A stretch of DNA of 64,000 nt from Flavobacteriaceae bacterium (GTDB taxonomy: Bacteria > Bacteroidota > Bacteroidia > Flavobacteriales > Flavobacteriaceae): positions 1 through 64,000 of the forward strand of contig JABHWD010000014.1 in assembly GCA_018657955.1 (NCBI GenBank), given 5' to 3'. How positions within the stretch are numbered: the stretch's first letter is position 1; each line of letters begins with the position of its first letter. The translations under genes were made by a program, and so were the position numbers. The notes under the pieces were generated by a model. It ran no database searches. It was not told the DNA's origin and saw only the letters and a program-made list of their open reading frames with translations. Positions 1 to 7,819 of the stretch are shown one piece after another.

Positions 1-142
1 AGAAGAGGCTGCTGCTGAAGAAGCACCTGCTAAAGAAGAGGCTGCTGCTGAAGAAGCACCTGCTAAAGAAGAGGCTGCTGCTGAAGAAGCACCTGCTAAA
101 GAAGAGGCTGCTGAAGAAGAAAATACTACTAAGGAAGAATAG
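1..142 (+). CDS. rpsP: Ribosomal protein S16, C-terminal end only (partial)
   Basis: The window opens inside a reading frame whose last 46 codons encode an Ala/Glu/Pro/Lys-rich tail ending at TAG (140-142). The tail is three copies of the 11-residue unit EEAAAEEAPAK followed by a degenerate fourth copy and the end ENTTKEE. The S16 core lies outside the window, so the name rests on context: rimM follows 60 bp downstream, rpsP-rimM is a classic operon, and Bacteroidetes S16 proteins often carry low-complexity Ala/Glu tails. Another acidic-tail protein cannot be excluded from this fragment alone. Confidence 0.75.
   Translation, partial: EEAAAEEAPAKEEAAAEEAPAKEEAAAEEAPAKEEAAEEENTTKEE
2..121 (+). 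repeat. 33-bp in-frame tandem repeat in the S16 tail
   Basis: A 33-bp unit is present at 2-34, 35-67 and 68-100, identical at the DNA level, followed by a shortened copy from 101. Each unit encodes 11 residues, so changes in copy number keep the frame. Identity without silent drift suggests recent expansion by slippage or unequal recombination. Confidence 0.9.
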
Positions 143-201
143 ATTATTCTACAAATTTTATAAATTTAATCCTATTAATTCATTATTATAGCTAAAAAGC
201 T

Positions 202-729
202 ATGGACATAAAGGACTATTTTTATCTAGGGAAAATCACAAAAAAATACAGCTTTAAAGGTGAGGTTATACTAAATCTAGACACTGATGATCCTCAGGAA
301 TATCAAAATCTAAAATCAGTATTTATACTAATAAATGGGAAACTAATTTCCTTTTTTATTGAAAAATCTTCATACCAAAAAAAATCAATGTTAAGGGTAA
401 AATTTGAAGGCATTAACTCCGAAGAAGATGTTTTATCTTTATTAAATAAAGAAATATATTTACCCCTAGATTTACTTCCTAATTTGGATGGGAAAAAATT
501 TTATTACCATGAAATTATTGGATATGAGGTTATAGATTCAAATTATGGCCCTATAGGCTTAATTGAAAGAGTGAATGACAAGCCTACGCAAAGTATATTT
601 GTGATTAAATATAAAGAAAGACAAATTTTAATTCCTATTAATGAAGAAATTATTAAAGAAATCGATAGAAAAAATAAAAGTATATATATTTCTGCTCCAA
701 ATGGACTTATTGATTTATATTTAGAGTAA
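202..729 (+). CDS. rimM: Ribosome maturation factor RimM
   Basis: RimM binds ribosomal protein S19 and helps mature the head of the 30S subunit. The 175-residue length is normal for the family. The N-terminal RimM barrel (about residues 6-90) starts with YFYLGKITKKYSFKGEV, the usual opening, and a PRC-barrel half follows from about residue 98. It sits directly after the putative rpsP and was probably co-transcribed with it. Its stop codon shares one base with the start of the next gene (TAATG), so translation is likely coupled. Confidence 0.95.
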   Translation: MDIKDYFYLGKITKKYSFKGEVILNLDTDDPQEYQNLKSVFILINGKLISFFIEKSSYQKKSMLRVKFEGINSEEDVLSLLNKEIYLPLDLLPNLDGKKFYYHEIIGYEVIDSNYGPIGLIERVNDKPTQSIFVIKYKERQILIPINEEIIKEIDRKNKSIYISAPNGLIDLYLE

Positions 730-1817
730 TGAGCAACAAAATTTTCATAGATTCTGATATTGCAAAAGCTGAAACATTGCCTGCATCATTTTATAAAAAT
801 TCTGAAACTTTTGAAATACTAAAAGAAAAATTATTTTTAAAATCATGGCAATGGATTGGTGATCAAAGTATTATTGAAAAAAATTCTGCATACCCATTAA
901 CTATTTTAGACAACTATCTTACTGAGCCTGTTTTATTGACAAGATCAAATGGAGATAAAATCAATTGTGTAAGTAATGTATGTTCTCACAGAGGAAATAT
1001 ATTAATTGATGAGCCTTGCAAAACAAAAAAAATAGTTTGTAAATATCATGGGAGAAGATTTAATAATGAAGGTAAATTTGAATATATGCCTGAGTTTGAT
1101 AAAACAATAGGGTTTCCAAGAGAGTGTGATAACCTTCATAATTTTCCTTTAATAAACTGGTATGGATTACTGTTTGTTGGCTTGAATCCATCATTTGATT
1201 TAATCAATGTGTTAAATAAAATTGAGGATAGAGTTGGGTTCCTTCCTCTTAACAAATTATGTATTAAAGAATCTCTGTCAAAAAATTATGAAATAAACGC
1301 ACATTGGGCTTTATATTGTGATAATTATCTTGAAGGATTCCATGTCCCTTTTGTTCATAAAGATCTTGATCAAGTTTTAGATTATGAAAACTATGATGCA
1401 GAGATCTATGATTACTTTAATCTACAAGTTGGTTATGCATCTAGCGAGGATGATTGTTTTATTTTTCCTAAAGGTCATATTGATAGTGGCAAGAAAATAG
1501 CGGCTTACTATTATTGGGTTTTTCCAAATTTAATGTTAAATGTTTATCCTTGGGGGATATCTGTTAATTTAGTTAAACCCCAGAAGATGTCTCACACAAA
1601 AATTATTTTTAGATCATATGTATTTGATGAATCTAAATTAAATTTAGGAGCTAGTAGAAATTTAGATAAAGTTGAGATGGAAGATGAATATGTTGTTCAA
1701 AATGTTCAAAAAGGAATAAGTTCGTCATTTTATAATACAGGGAGATTTTCTCCAAGTAAAGAAAAAGGAGTTCATCATTTTCATAATTTAATTTCTACTT
1801 TTATTAACAAACAATAA
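729..1817 (+). CDS. Rieske-type ring-hydroxylating oxygenase alpha subunit family protein
   Basis: A 362-residue non-heme iron oxygenase. The Rieske [2Fe-2S] motif is complete: C85-x-H87 and C104-x2-H107. The mononuclear iron site motif NYLEGFHVPFVH follows at about residues 199-210, with H205 and H210 as ligands. The layout matches the alpha subunit of ring-hydroxylating dioxygenases and choline-monooxygenase-like enzymes. Such enzymes need an electron-donating reductase; none is adjacent, although a ferredoxin-NADP reductase is encoded at 3262-4317 on the other strand. The substrate cannot be inferred. The start overlaps the rimM stop by one base. Confidence 0.88.
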   Translation: MSNKIFIDSDIAKAETLPASFYKNSETFEILKEKLFLKSWQWIGDQSIIEKNSAYPLTILDNYLTEPVLLTRSNGDKINCVSNVCSHRGNILIDEPCKTKKIVCKYHGRRFNNEGKFEYMPEFDKTIGFPRECDNLHNFPLINWYGLLFVGLNPSFDLINVLNKIEDRVGFLPLNKLCIKESLSKNYEINAHWALYCDNYLEGFHVPFVHKDLDQVLDYENYDAEIYDYFNLQVGYASSEDDCFIFPKGHIDSGKKIAAYYYWVFPNLMLNVYPWGISVNLVKPQKMSHTKIIFRSYVFDESKLNLGASRNLDKVEMEDEYVVQNVQKGISSSFYNTGRFSPSKEKGVHHFHNLISTFINKQ

Positions 1818-1871
1818 AAAAAGCATCAATAATTTATTCTAAAAAAAACTTAAACTTAAATAAGCATTAAC

Positions 1872-1879
1872 TAAATTTG
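1872..1879 (+). promoter_or_regulatory. Promoter -7 element (TAnnTTTG) for gcdH
   Basis: TAAATTTG, followed by C, matches the Bacteroidetes -7 consensus. Transcription would start near 1885, which leaves about 15 nt before the ATG at 1900. This excludes the upstream in-frame TTG at 1882 as the start. No convincing -33 TTTG is seen at the expected distance. Confidence 0.5.
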
Positions 1880-1899
1880 CATTGCATAATTTTTGTAAA

Positions 1900-3078
1900 A
1901 TGAAACAAGATCTTTTTCAAGCTCCAGACTATTATAATCTTGATGAATTATTAACTGAGGAACACAAATTAATAAGAAACTCTGCTCGTGATTGGGTGAA
2001 AAAATCTGTTTCACCTATAATTGAAGAATACGCACAAAAAGCAAAATTTCCAAATCAACTTATCAAAGGTCTGGCTGATATAGGTGCCTTTGGACCTTAT
2101 ATCCCTGAAGAATATGGTGGTGCAGGGCTTGATCATATCTCATATGGTTTGTTAATGCAAGAAATAGAAAGAGGAGACTCAGGAATTAGATCAACAGCTT
2201 CAGTTCAATCATCCCTTGTTATGTTTCCAATATGGAAATATGGTAGTGAAGATCAAAAGAAAAAATACCTTCCAAAATTAGCATCAGGAGAATTTATGGG
2301 TTGTTTTGGCTTAACTGAGCCTGATCATGGATCAAATCCTAGTGGCATGATTACAAACTTTAAAGATATGGGAGATCACTTTTTATTAAATGGTGCTAAA
2401 CTTTGGATTTCAAACTCTCCTTTTGCAGATATAGCAATAGTATGGGCAAAAAATGAAGATGGAAGAATTCATGGATTAATTGTTGAAAGAGGTATGGAAG
2501 GATTTAGTACTCCTGAGACTCATAACAAATGGTCTTTAAGAGCAAGTGCTACAGGAGAATTAATATTCAATGATGTTAAAGTTCCTAAAGAAAATTTGCT
2601 TCCTGATAAATCTGGACTAAGTGCTCCTTTAGGATGTTTAGATTCCGCCAGATATGGAATCTCGTGGGGTGTAATTGGTGCTGCCATGGATTGCTATGAT
2701 ACAGCTCTTAGATATAGTAAAGAGAGAATTCAGTTTGGTAAACCAATTGCGGGATTCCAATTACAACAGAAAAAATTATCTGAAATGATAACTGAAATTA
2801 CTAAAGCACAACTTTTAGCATGGAGACTTGGTATGTTAAAAAATGCAGATAAAGCAACTTCAGCACAAATATCTATGGCTAAAAGAAATAATGTTGAAAT
2901 GGCTATTAAAATAGCAAGAGAATCAAGACAAATTTTAGGTGCAATGGGAATTATTGGGGATTATTCAATTATGAGACATATGATGAATCTTGAAAGTGTA
3001 ATTACATATGAAGGCACTCATGATATTCATTTACTAATTACTGGGTTCGACATTACAGGATTAAATGCATTTAAATAA
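1900..3078 (+). CDS. gcdH: Glutaryl-CoA dehydrogenase (acyl-CoA dehydrogenase family)
   Basis: A FAD enzyme that oxidises and decarboxylates glutaryl-CoA to crotonyl-CoA in lysine and tryptophan degradation. The 392-residue protein begins MKQDLFQAPDYYNL when read from the ATG at 1900. Family signatures are RSTASVQSSLVM, the FAD-binding FGLTEPDHGSNP, and YEGTHDIHLLITG, in which the Glu of YEGT is the catalytic base. These features separate it from short-chain acyl-CoA dehydrogenases. An upstream TTG at 1882 is in frame but lies at or before the predicted transcription start. A saccharopine dehydrogenase at 16650-17996 could feed the same lysine route. Confidence 0.92.
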   Translation: MKQDLFQAPDYYNLDELLTEEHKLIRNSARDWVKKSVSPIIEEYAQKAKFPNQLIKGLADIGAFGPYIPEEYGGAGLDHISYGLLMQEIERGDSGIRSTASVQSSLVMFPIWKYGSEDQKKKYLPKLASGEFMGCFGLTEPDHGSNPSGMITNFKDMGDHFLLNGAKLWISNSPFADIAIVWAKNEDGRIHGLIVERGMEGFSTPETHNKWSLRASATGELIFNDVKVPKENLLPDKSGLSAPLGCLDSARYGISWGVIGAAMDCYDTALRYSKERIQFGKPIAGFQLQQKKLSEMITEITKAQLLAWRLGMLKNADKATSAQISMAKRNNVEMAIKIARESRQILGAMGIIGDYSIMRHMMNLESVITYEGTHDIHLLITGFDITGLNAFK

Positions 3079-3085
3079 TATATGA

Positions 3086-3265
3086 ATGATTAAAAAAATA
3101 AAAACTAAGGCTACACTCAAAAAAAGAATTGAATTAGCAGATACTGCTCAAGATAAAACAACTAATCAAAAAAAATCTTGGAGTCAAAAAAGAGTAGATA
3201 TGGAGGCGGATATAAATGAAGAAACATACTCGTCCGAATTTATAGATTTTATATTCAAAATTTAA
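3086..3265 (+). CDS. Small hypothetical protein (59 aa)
   Basis: An open frame from ATG at 3086 to TAA at 3263 encodes a highly charged 59-residue protein: a Lys-rich first half (MIKKIKTKATLKKRIELAD) and an acidic, aromatic end (EFIDFIFKI). It starts 8 bp after the gcdH stop and fills the gap exactly; its stop interlocks with the stop of the opposing reductase gene. No signal peptide, membrane segment or known family is visible. The good packing supports a real gene, but there is no homology evidence here. Confidence 0.5.
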   Translation: MIKKIKTKATLKKRIELADTAQDKTTNQKKSWSQKRVDMEADINEETYSSEFIDFIFKI

Positions 3266-4317
3266 TCTATTGATCTTCTAACAGGAGGTTGAGCTTTTTT
3301 TATTGATCCATCAAAACCACTCACTCCCGAAACTGTTGTATATTGTAAAACAAGCTTTTTATCTGGATTAATTATTTTATACGCTGAATGACACATCATA
3401 GCAGCTTCATGAAATCCACATAAAATTAATTTTAATTTCCCAGGATAAGTGTTTATATCACCTATTGCAAATATTCCAGGAACGTTAGTCTGATAATTTA
3501 AAGTGTTATCTACTTTTATTGATTTTTTTTCTATTTCTAAACCCCAATCATTTATTGGTCCTAGTTTTGGAGTTAATCCGAAAAGTGGAATAAAATAATC
3601 TACATTCAGTGTTATGTTTTCTGAATTTTCAATTTTAATTTCAACACTTTTTAACTTATCATCTCCCATTAGAGAAACAACTTCTGCAGGAGTTATAAGC
3701 TTAATTTTATTCTTATTTTTTAGTTCCTGAACTTTTTCTACTGAATCTAAAGTGCCTCTGAATTCATTTCTTCTATGAATTAAGGTAACATTAGATGCAA
3801 TATTAGCCAATTCTATTGTCCAATCTAAAGCTGAATCTCCACCTCCAGCAATAAGTACATTTTTATTTTTATATAGGCTTGGATCTTTAATAAAATAGGA
3901 AATACCTTTTTCTTCATAAGATTCTATATTATTAATAATTGGTTTTCTTGGCTGAAAACCTCCTAATCCTCCAGCAATAGCAACTACTGGAGCTTGATGG
4001 GTAGTCCCTTTGTCAGTAACAACTGTAAACAGTCCTTTTGAATTTTTGCTTATTTTTTCTGCTCTTTCTCCCAATGTGAATCCTGGTTGAAATTGACTGC
4101 ATTGATCTAATAAATTTTTAACTAAATCAGCAGCTAAAATTTCAGGATGTCCAGGAATATCATATATAGGTTTTTTTGGATAAAGCTCAGAACATTGACC
4201 TCCTGGAGCTGGAAGTATATCTATCAAATGGCATTTTAATTTTAAAAGTCCAGCCTCAAAAACTGCAAATAAACCTGCCGGACCTGCGCCAATAATTATT
4301 ATATCAGTTTTAATCAT
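3262..4317 (-). CDS. Ferredoxin-NADP reductase, thioredoxin-reductase-like type
   Basis: A 351-residue NAD(P)/FAD oxidoreductase. The FAD Rossmann motif GAGPAG is at residues 10-15 and the NADP Rossmann motif GGGDSALD at about 158-165. The redox-active CxxC of thioredoxin reductase is absent, which with the length points to the YumC-like ferredoxin-NADP reductase family. The end FAIGDINTYPGK is the usual FAD-contact motif. It follows the NifU-like gene by 10 bp and the Mrp gene, so it may supply electrons for Fe-S cluster work; that role is inference. Confidence 0.88.
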   Translation of the reverse strand: MIKTDIIIIGAGPAGLFAVFEAGLLKLKCHLIDILPAPGGQCSELYPKKPIYDIPGHPEILAADLVKNLLDQCSQFQPGFTLGERAEKISKNSKGLFTVVTDKGTTHQAPVVAIAGGLGGFQPRKPIINNIESYEEKGISYFIKDPSLYKNKNVLIAGGGDSALDWTIELANIASNVTLIHRRNEFRGTLDSVEKVQELKNKNKIKLITPAEVVSLMGDDKLKSVEIKIENSENITLNVDYFIPLFGLTPKLGPINDWGLEIEKKSIKVDNTLNYQTNVPGIFAIGDINTYPGKLKLILCGFHEAAMMCHSAYKIINPDKKLVLQYTTVSGVSGFDGSIKKAQPPVRRSID

Positions 4318-4327
4318 TAATCAAATA

Positions 4328-4567
4328 TTAATACCCAATGTTTATTACATTTTCTATTTCTGGAGCATGTTTTTTTATTGTCATCTCAACGCCAGATTTT
4401 AAAGTCATCTGATTAACAGAACAAGTAATGCAATTTCCTTCAAGCCTAACCTTTACTGTTTTTTTCTTAATTTCTATCAATGAAATATCTCCGCCGTCAT
4501 TTTCTAAAAAAGGTCTAATCTCATCCAAAGCTGTTTCAATCCTGTCTTTTAAATTAGATTTTCTCAT
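4328..4567 (-). CDS. NifU C-terminal domain (Nfu-type) Fe-S scaffold protein
   Basis: A 79-residue stand-alone NifU-like C-terminal domain. It has the expected ENDGGDISL stretch and the C46-x2-C49 pair (GNCITC) that holds a transient [4Fe-4S] cluster at the interface of a dimer. Nfu proteins carry clusters from assembly scaffolds to target enzymes. The gene lies 2 bp downstream of the Mrp-type carrier ATPase and 10 bp upstream of the reductase, one transcription unit by spacing. Confidence 0.93.
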   Translation of the reverse strand: MRKSNLKDRIETALDEIRPFLENDGGDISLIEIKKKTVKVRLEGNCITCSVNQMTLKSGVEMTIKKHAPEIENVINIGY

Positions 4568-4569
4568 AT

Positions 4570-5679
4570 TTATTTTTTTACAGTAGGACAGCCTGCCATA
4601 GTAGTTATTTTTAAAGACTCTGATGGTGGCAAATTTTTATTTCTTTTTACAAGTTCTGAAACCATATTTCTAGTAATATCTTCTATTAAATCTGATATTA
4701 CTGATTCCTTTTGTAAAGAAGCCGGATGTCCATAGTCGGAAGCTTCTCTAATACTCTGAATTATAGGCAGCTCTCCTAAATATGGTACATCTAAATCAAT
4801 TGCTAGATTTTTTGCTCCATCCTTTCCAAAGATATAATATTTATTCTTTGGTAATTCCTCAGGTGTAAAATAAGACATGTTTTCAATAATGCCCAAAACA
4901 GGAACATTAATGTTTTTTTGGTTAAACAGAGCAACCCCTTTTCTTGCATCTGACAAAGCAATATTTTGAGGTGTGCTAACAATTACTGAACCTGTTACAG
5001 GTAAAGCTTGTAATATACTTAGATGAATGTCTCCTGTGCCAGGAGGTAAATCAATTAGTAAAAAATCTAAGTTTCCCCAAGCTGCATCAAAAATCATTTG
5101 ATTTAATGCTTTTGCTGCCATTGGTCCTCTCCAAATTACTGCTTGATCACTTTTTGTAAAAAATCCAATAGATAAAATTTTAATCCCATAACTCTCAACT
5201 GGACTCATTTTATTTTTTCCATCAATAGTAACTGAAAGTGGTCTTGAATTCTCAACATCAAACATAATTGGAATTGATGGACCATATATGTCGGCATCTA
5301 AAATGCCAACTGAAAATCCCATACTATTTAAAGAAACTGCAATATTAGATGTAACTGTTGATTTCCCCACTCCGCCTTTACCTGAAGCTATTGCAATTAT
5401 ATTATTTATTCCAGGGATCGGCTTCCCCTTAATTTGATTTGAATCATTTACTAACTTTTCAATTTTGGTGTTTATTTTAAGATTTATTTTTTCTCCAAAT
5501 TTTTGACTAATTAGCCCTGTAATTGAAGATTCTATTTTTTTTCTAGCCTGAAGTGTTGGATTATTAATACTTATATCAATAATAACATCTTTATCAAAAA
5601 TTACAACATTTGTTATTGTAAAATTTCTGAATTTAGAATCCTCGAATAATGAAATAATATTTTCTTTTGATAGCTTCAA
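4570..5679 (-). CDS. Mrp/NBP35-family iron-sulfur cluster carrier ATPase
   Basis: A 369-residue protein with an N-terminal MIP18/DUF59 domain (about 1-80) and a C-terminal P-loop ATPase. The deviant Walker A GKGGVGKST is at residues 100-108, and LLIDLPPGTGD is the Walker B region. Family members hold and transfer [4Fe-4S] clusters. The CxxC usually placed before the last third of Mrp proteins is missing; at that position the sequence is MSYFTPEELPKN, so cluster ligation must differ or be lost. It starts 40 bp after the alkyltransferase-like gene in the same direction. Confidence 0.92.
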   Translation of the reverse strand: MKLSKENIISLFEDSKFRNFTITNVVIFDKDVIIDISINNPTLQARKKIESSITGLISQKFGEKINLKINTKIEKLVNDSNQIKGKPIPGINNIIAIASGKGGVGKSTVTSNIAVSLNSMGFSVGILDADIYGPSIPIMFDVENSRPLSVTIDGKNKMSPVESYGIKILSIGFFTKSDQAVIWRGPMAAKALNQMIFDAAWGNLDFLLIDLPPGTGDIHLSILQALPVTGSVIVSTPQNIALSDARKGVALFNQKNINVPVLGIIENMSYFTPEELPKNKYYIFGKDGAKNLAIDLDVPYLGELPIIQSIREASDYGHPASLQKESVISDLIEDITRNMVSELVKRNKNLPPSESLKITTMAGCPTVKK

Positions 5680-5719
5680 ATGTTCTTTTATTAATACAAA
5701 TATAATACGATTTCTTCAT

Positions 5720-6052
5720 TTAATTCTTGATTGAAGGATTCCATAGAACATTATTAAAATTTTCGATTTTATTATCTATTATAATTATTCCTTCATTCTC
5801 CAACAATTCCTGCATAAGTGAAGAACCAAAAAAATGATGTCTTCCAGTTAAAAGTCCATTACGATTAACAACCCTATGGGCTGGAATATCTGGGAATTTA
5901 TGAGATGAATTCATTGCATAACCAACCATTCTTGCGCTTTTAGGTGTACCCAAACATCTTGCAATTAATCCATATGTTGTGACCTTTCCGTATGGAATTT
6001 TTTTTACAATAGTATAAACCTTGTCAAAAAAAGATTCTTTTCTAGAATTCAT
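5720..6052 (-). CDS. Alkyltransferase-like (ATL) DNA repair protein, MGMT family
   Basis: A 110-residue protein made only of the DNA-binding domain of O6-alkylguanine-DNA alkyltransferases. The helix-turn-helix region YGKVTTYGLIARCLG and the active-site loop are conserved, but the PCHRV motif reads PAHRV (residues 57-61), so the alkyl-accepting cysteine is Ala58. Known ATL proteins with this change bind O6-alkylguanine and recruit nucleotide excision repair rather than repairing the base directly. It is 4 bp downstream of trmB and likely co-transcribed. Confidence 0.9.
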   Translation of the reverse strand: MNSRKESFFDKVYTIVKKIPYGKVTTYGLIARCLGTPKSARMVGYAMNSSHKFPDIPAHRVVNRNGLLTGRHHFFGSSLMQELLENEGIIIIDNKIENFNNVLWNPSIKN

Positions 6053-6056
6053 TTGC

Positions 6057-6734
6057 TTAGCTATTATATCTAAATTTTAAATAGGTTATTGGCTTACTCT
6101 CACTTAAATATAAGCTCTCATAATATGTTTGAATTGTAGTTGCTTCTATAGGAGCTCCAGAACGATTATATATATCATGGTTGGAATATATAATCTCATG
6201 TCCCAGCCCCTGAATTAGTCCAATTAAATAGCCATGTAAAAATTTACTATCCGTCTTTAAATTTATTATTCCGTTTTTAATTAAAAGATTTTTATATCTA
6301 TTTAAAAAATCTATGTTAACTAGTCTATGTTTGTTTCTCTTATATTTAATTTGTGGATCTGGAAAAGTTATCCATATCTCACTAATTTCATTCATTGAAA
6401 AAATATTTTCTATCAACTCAATTTGAGACCTAACAAAAAGTACATTATTAATTTTCTCAGATAAAGAAGTTTTAGCTCCCTTCCAAATTCTATCACCTTT
6501 TATGTCTATTCCAATAAAATTTTTTTCAGGGAACATTTTTGCTAAACCTACTGAATATTCGCCTTTTCCACAACCAAGTTCAACAACAATAGGATTGCTG
6601 TTTTTAAAAGCTAACCTGTTCCAATTTCCTTTAAGATTAAACTTGTCATTAAGCAAATCTTCTCTTGAGGGTTGGTATACATTTTTAAACCCCTCATTTT
6701 CTTTAAATCTTTTTAATTTATTTTTACTACCCAA
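6057..6734 (-). CDS. trmB: tRNA (guanine-N7-)-methyltransferase
   Basis: A class I SAM methyltransferase that makes m7G46 in tRNA. The 225-residue sequence has the SAM motif ELGCGKGEY (residues 52-60) and the family motif TFPDPQIKYKR with the catalytic region. The start is TTG at 6732-6734: the encoded (M)GSKNKLKRFKENE is the recalled conserved N-terminus of flavobacterial TrmB, and no ATG lies upstream in frame within a sensible distance. It heads the group trmB, ATL, Mrp, NifU, reductase. Confidence 0.93.
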   Translation of the reverse strand: MGSKNKLKRFKENEGFKNVYQPSREDLLNDKFNLKGNWNRLAFKNSNPIVVELGCGKGEYSVGLAKMFPEKNFIGIDIKGDRIWKGAKTSLSEKINNVLFVRSQIELIENIFSMNEISEIWITFPDPQIKYKRNKHRLVNIDFLNRYKNLLIKNGIINLKTDSKFLHGYLIGLIQGLGHEIIYSNHDIYNRSGAPIEATTIQTYYESLYLSESKPITYLKFRYNS

Positions 6735-6784
6735 TTATTATTTTGATTTTTAATATAAAGGTTTAGATTATAAAACTTTGAATT

Positions 6785-7819
6785 TTATAAAGATTTTTGC
6801 AAAGTAAATGAAAACTCACTTCCAACACCAGGCTTAGAATTTATATATATGTTTTCATTATGAGCATCAATAATATGTTTAACAATTGCAAGGCCAAGCC
6901 CTGAACCTCCATGCTTTCGACTCCTACTTATATCTACCCTATAGAATCTCTCAAATAATCTAGGAAAATGTTTCTTAGAAATTCCTTCTCCATTGTCTGT
7001 TACCCTTACAATCAATTTTTCTTTAGTCAAATCATTAATGCTAACTTCAGTAGTTCCTTTATCCCTTCCGTAATTAATAGAATTGACTAACAGATTAGTA
7101 AGAACTTGCCCAATTCTTTCTTTATCAGCAGAAACTAAGATTTCATTATTATATTTTTTATCAAAAACTAATTTTATATTTCTTTTAGATGACTTAATCT
7201 CGAGATGATCAAAAATATTGAAAATTAAATCAATCATATTAAAACTAGAAATATTTAAATTCATCGTGGAAGATTCTAATTGAGTAATTAGATCCAAATC
7301 CTTTATTATATAAGATAATCGTTCAACACTATTATCAGTTCGTTTTAAATATTTATTTAAAAGCTCTTTATCATCCATTGCTCCATCTAATAAATTTGAA
7401 ATATATCCTTGAATTGTAAAGATTGGTGTTTTAAGTTCGTGTGCAACATTTCCAATAAATTCCTTTCTATATTGTTCTTTTAACTTTAATGCCTCTATTT
7501 CTATTTTTTTATTTTTTGCAAACTCTTCAATATTTTTCATCAATGAGTCCATGTCTGTAGAAATAGAAGATTTATTAATTTGTGTTGAATCTAACATATC
7601 TAAATCCTGATATAATTCCTTAAATCTCTTAAACAAAAAACCTTGAATTCTATATTGAATTATAATAAAAGAGATTATAAAAATCAATATAGAAATAATT
7701 AAACTTTTAGATGTATAACCATAAAATAATAAGAGAATGAAATAATTGCCTATAGCTATTAAACTAGCAGAAATCAAAGCAAATTGATAAGGGTTTTTTT
7801 GAGTGTTTTTTATCGGCAT
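6785..7819 (-). CDS. Sensor histidine kinase, PhoR-like
   Basis: A 344-residue membrane kinase with two N-terminal transmembrane helices (about 13-33 and 38-56) separated by only a few residues, so there is almost no periplasmic sensor. The dimerisation/phosphorylation box FIGNVAHELKTP places the phospho-accepting His at residue 127. The ATP-binding domain shows the N box (NLLVNSINYG), G1 (DNGEGI) and G2 (GGSGLGLAIVKHI). The gene shares one base with the upstream response regulator, so the two form a pair. The signal, perhaps phosphate limitation by resemblance to PhoR, is not proven. Confidence 0.9.
   Translation of the reverse strand: MPIKNTQKNPYQFALISASLIAIGNYFILLLFYGYTSKSLIISILIFIISFIIIQYRIQGFLFKRFKELYQDLDMLDSTQINKSSISTDMDSLMKNIEEFAKNKKIEIEALKLKEQYRKEFIGNVAHELKTPIFTIQGYISNLLDGAMDDKELLNKYLKRTDNSVERLSYIIKDLDLITQLESSTMNLNISSFNMIDLIFNIFDHLEIKSSKRNIKLVFDKKYNNEILVSADKERIGQVLTNLLVNSINYGRDKGTTEVSINDLTKEKLIVRVTDNGEGISKKHFPRLFERFYRVDISRSRKHGGSGLGLAIVKHIIDAHNENIYINSKPGVGSEFSFTLQKSL

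Noticed and set aside
2-121. Repeats at the start could look like a CRISPR or satellite array
   Set aside because: The units are directly adjacent, without spacers, and in frame with a protein tail.
1882-1899. Upstream TTG start for gcdH
   Set aside because: It lies at or before the predicted transcription start, and homologues begin at the ATG at 1900.
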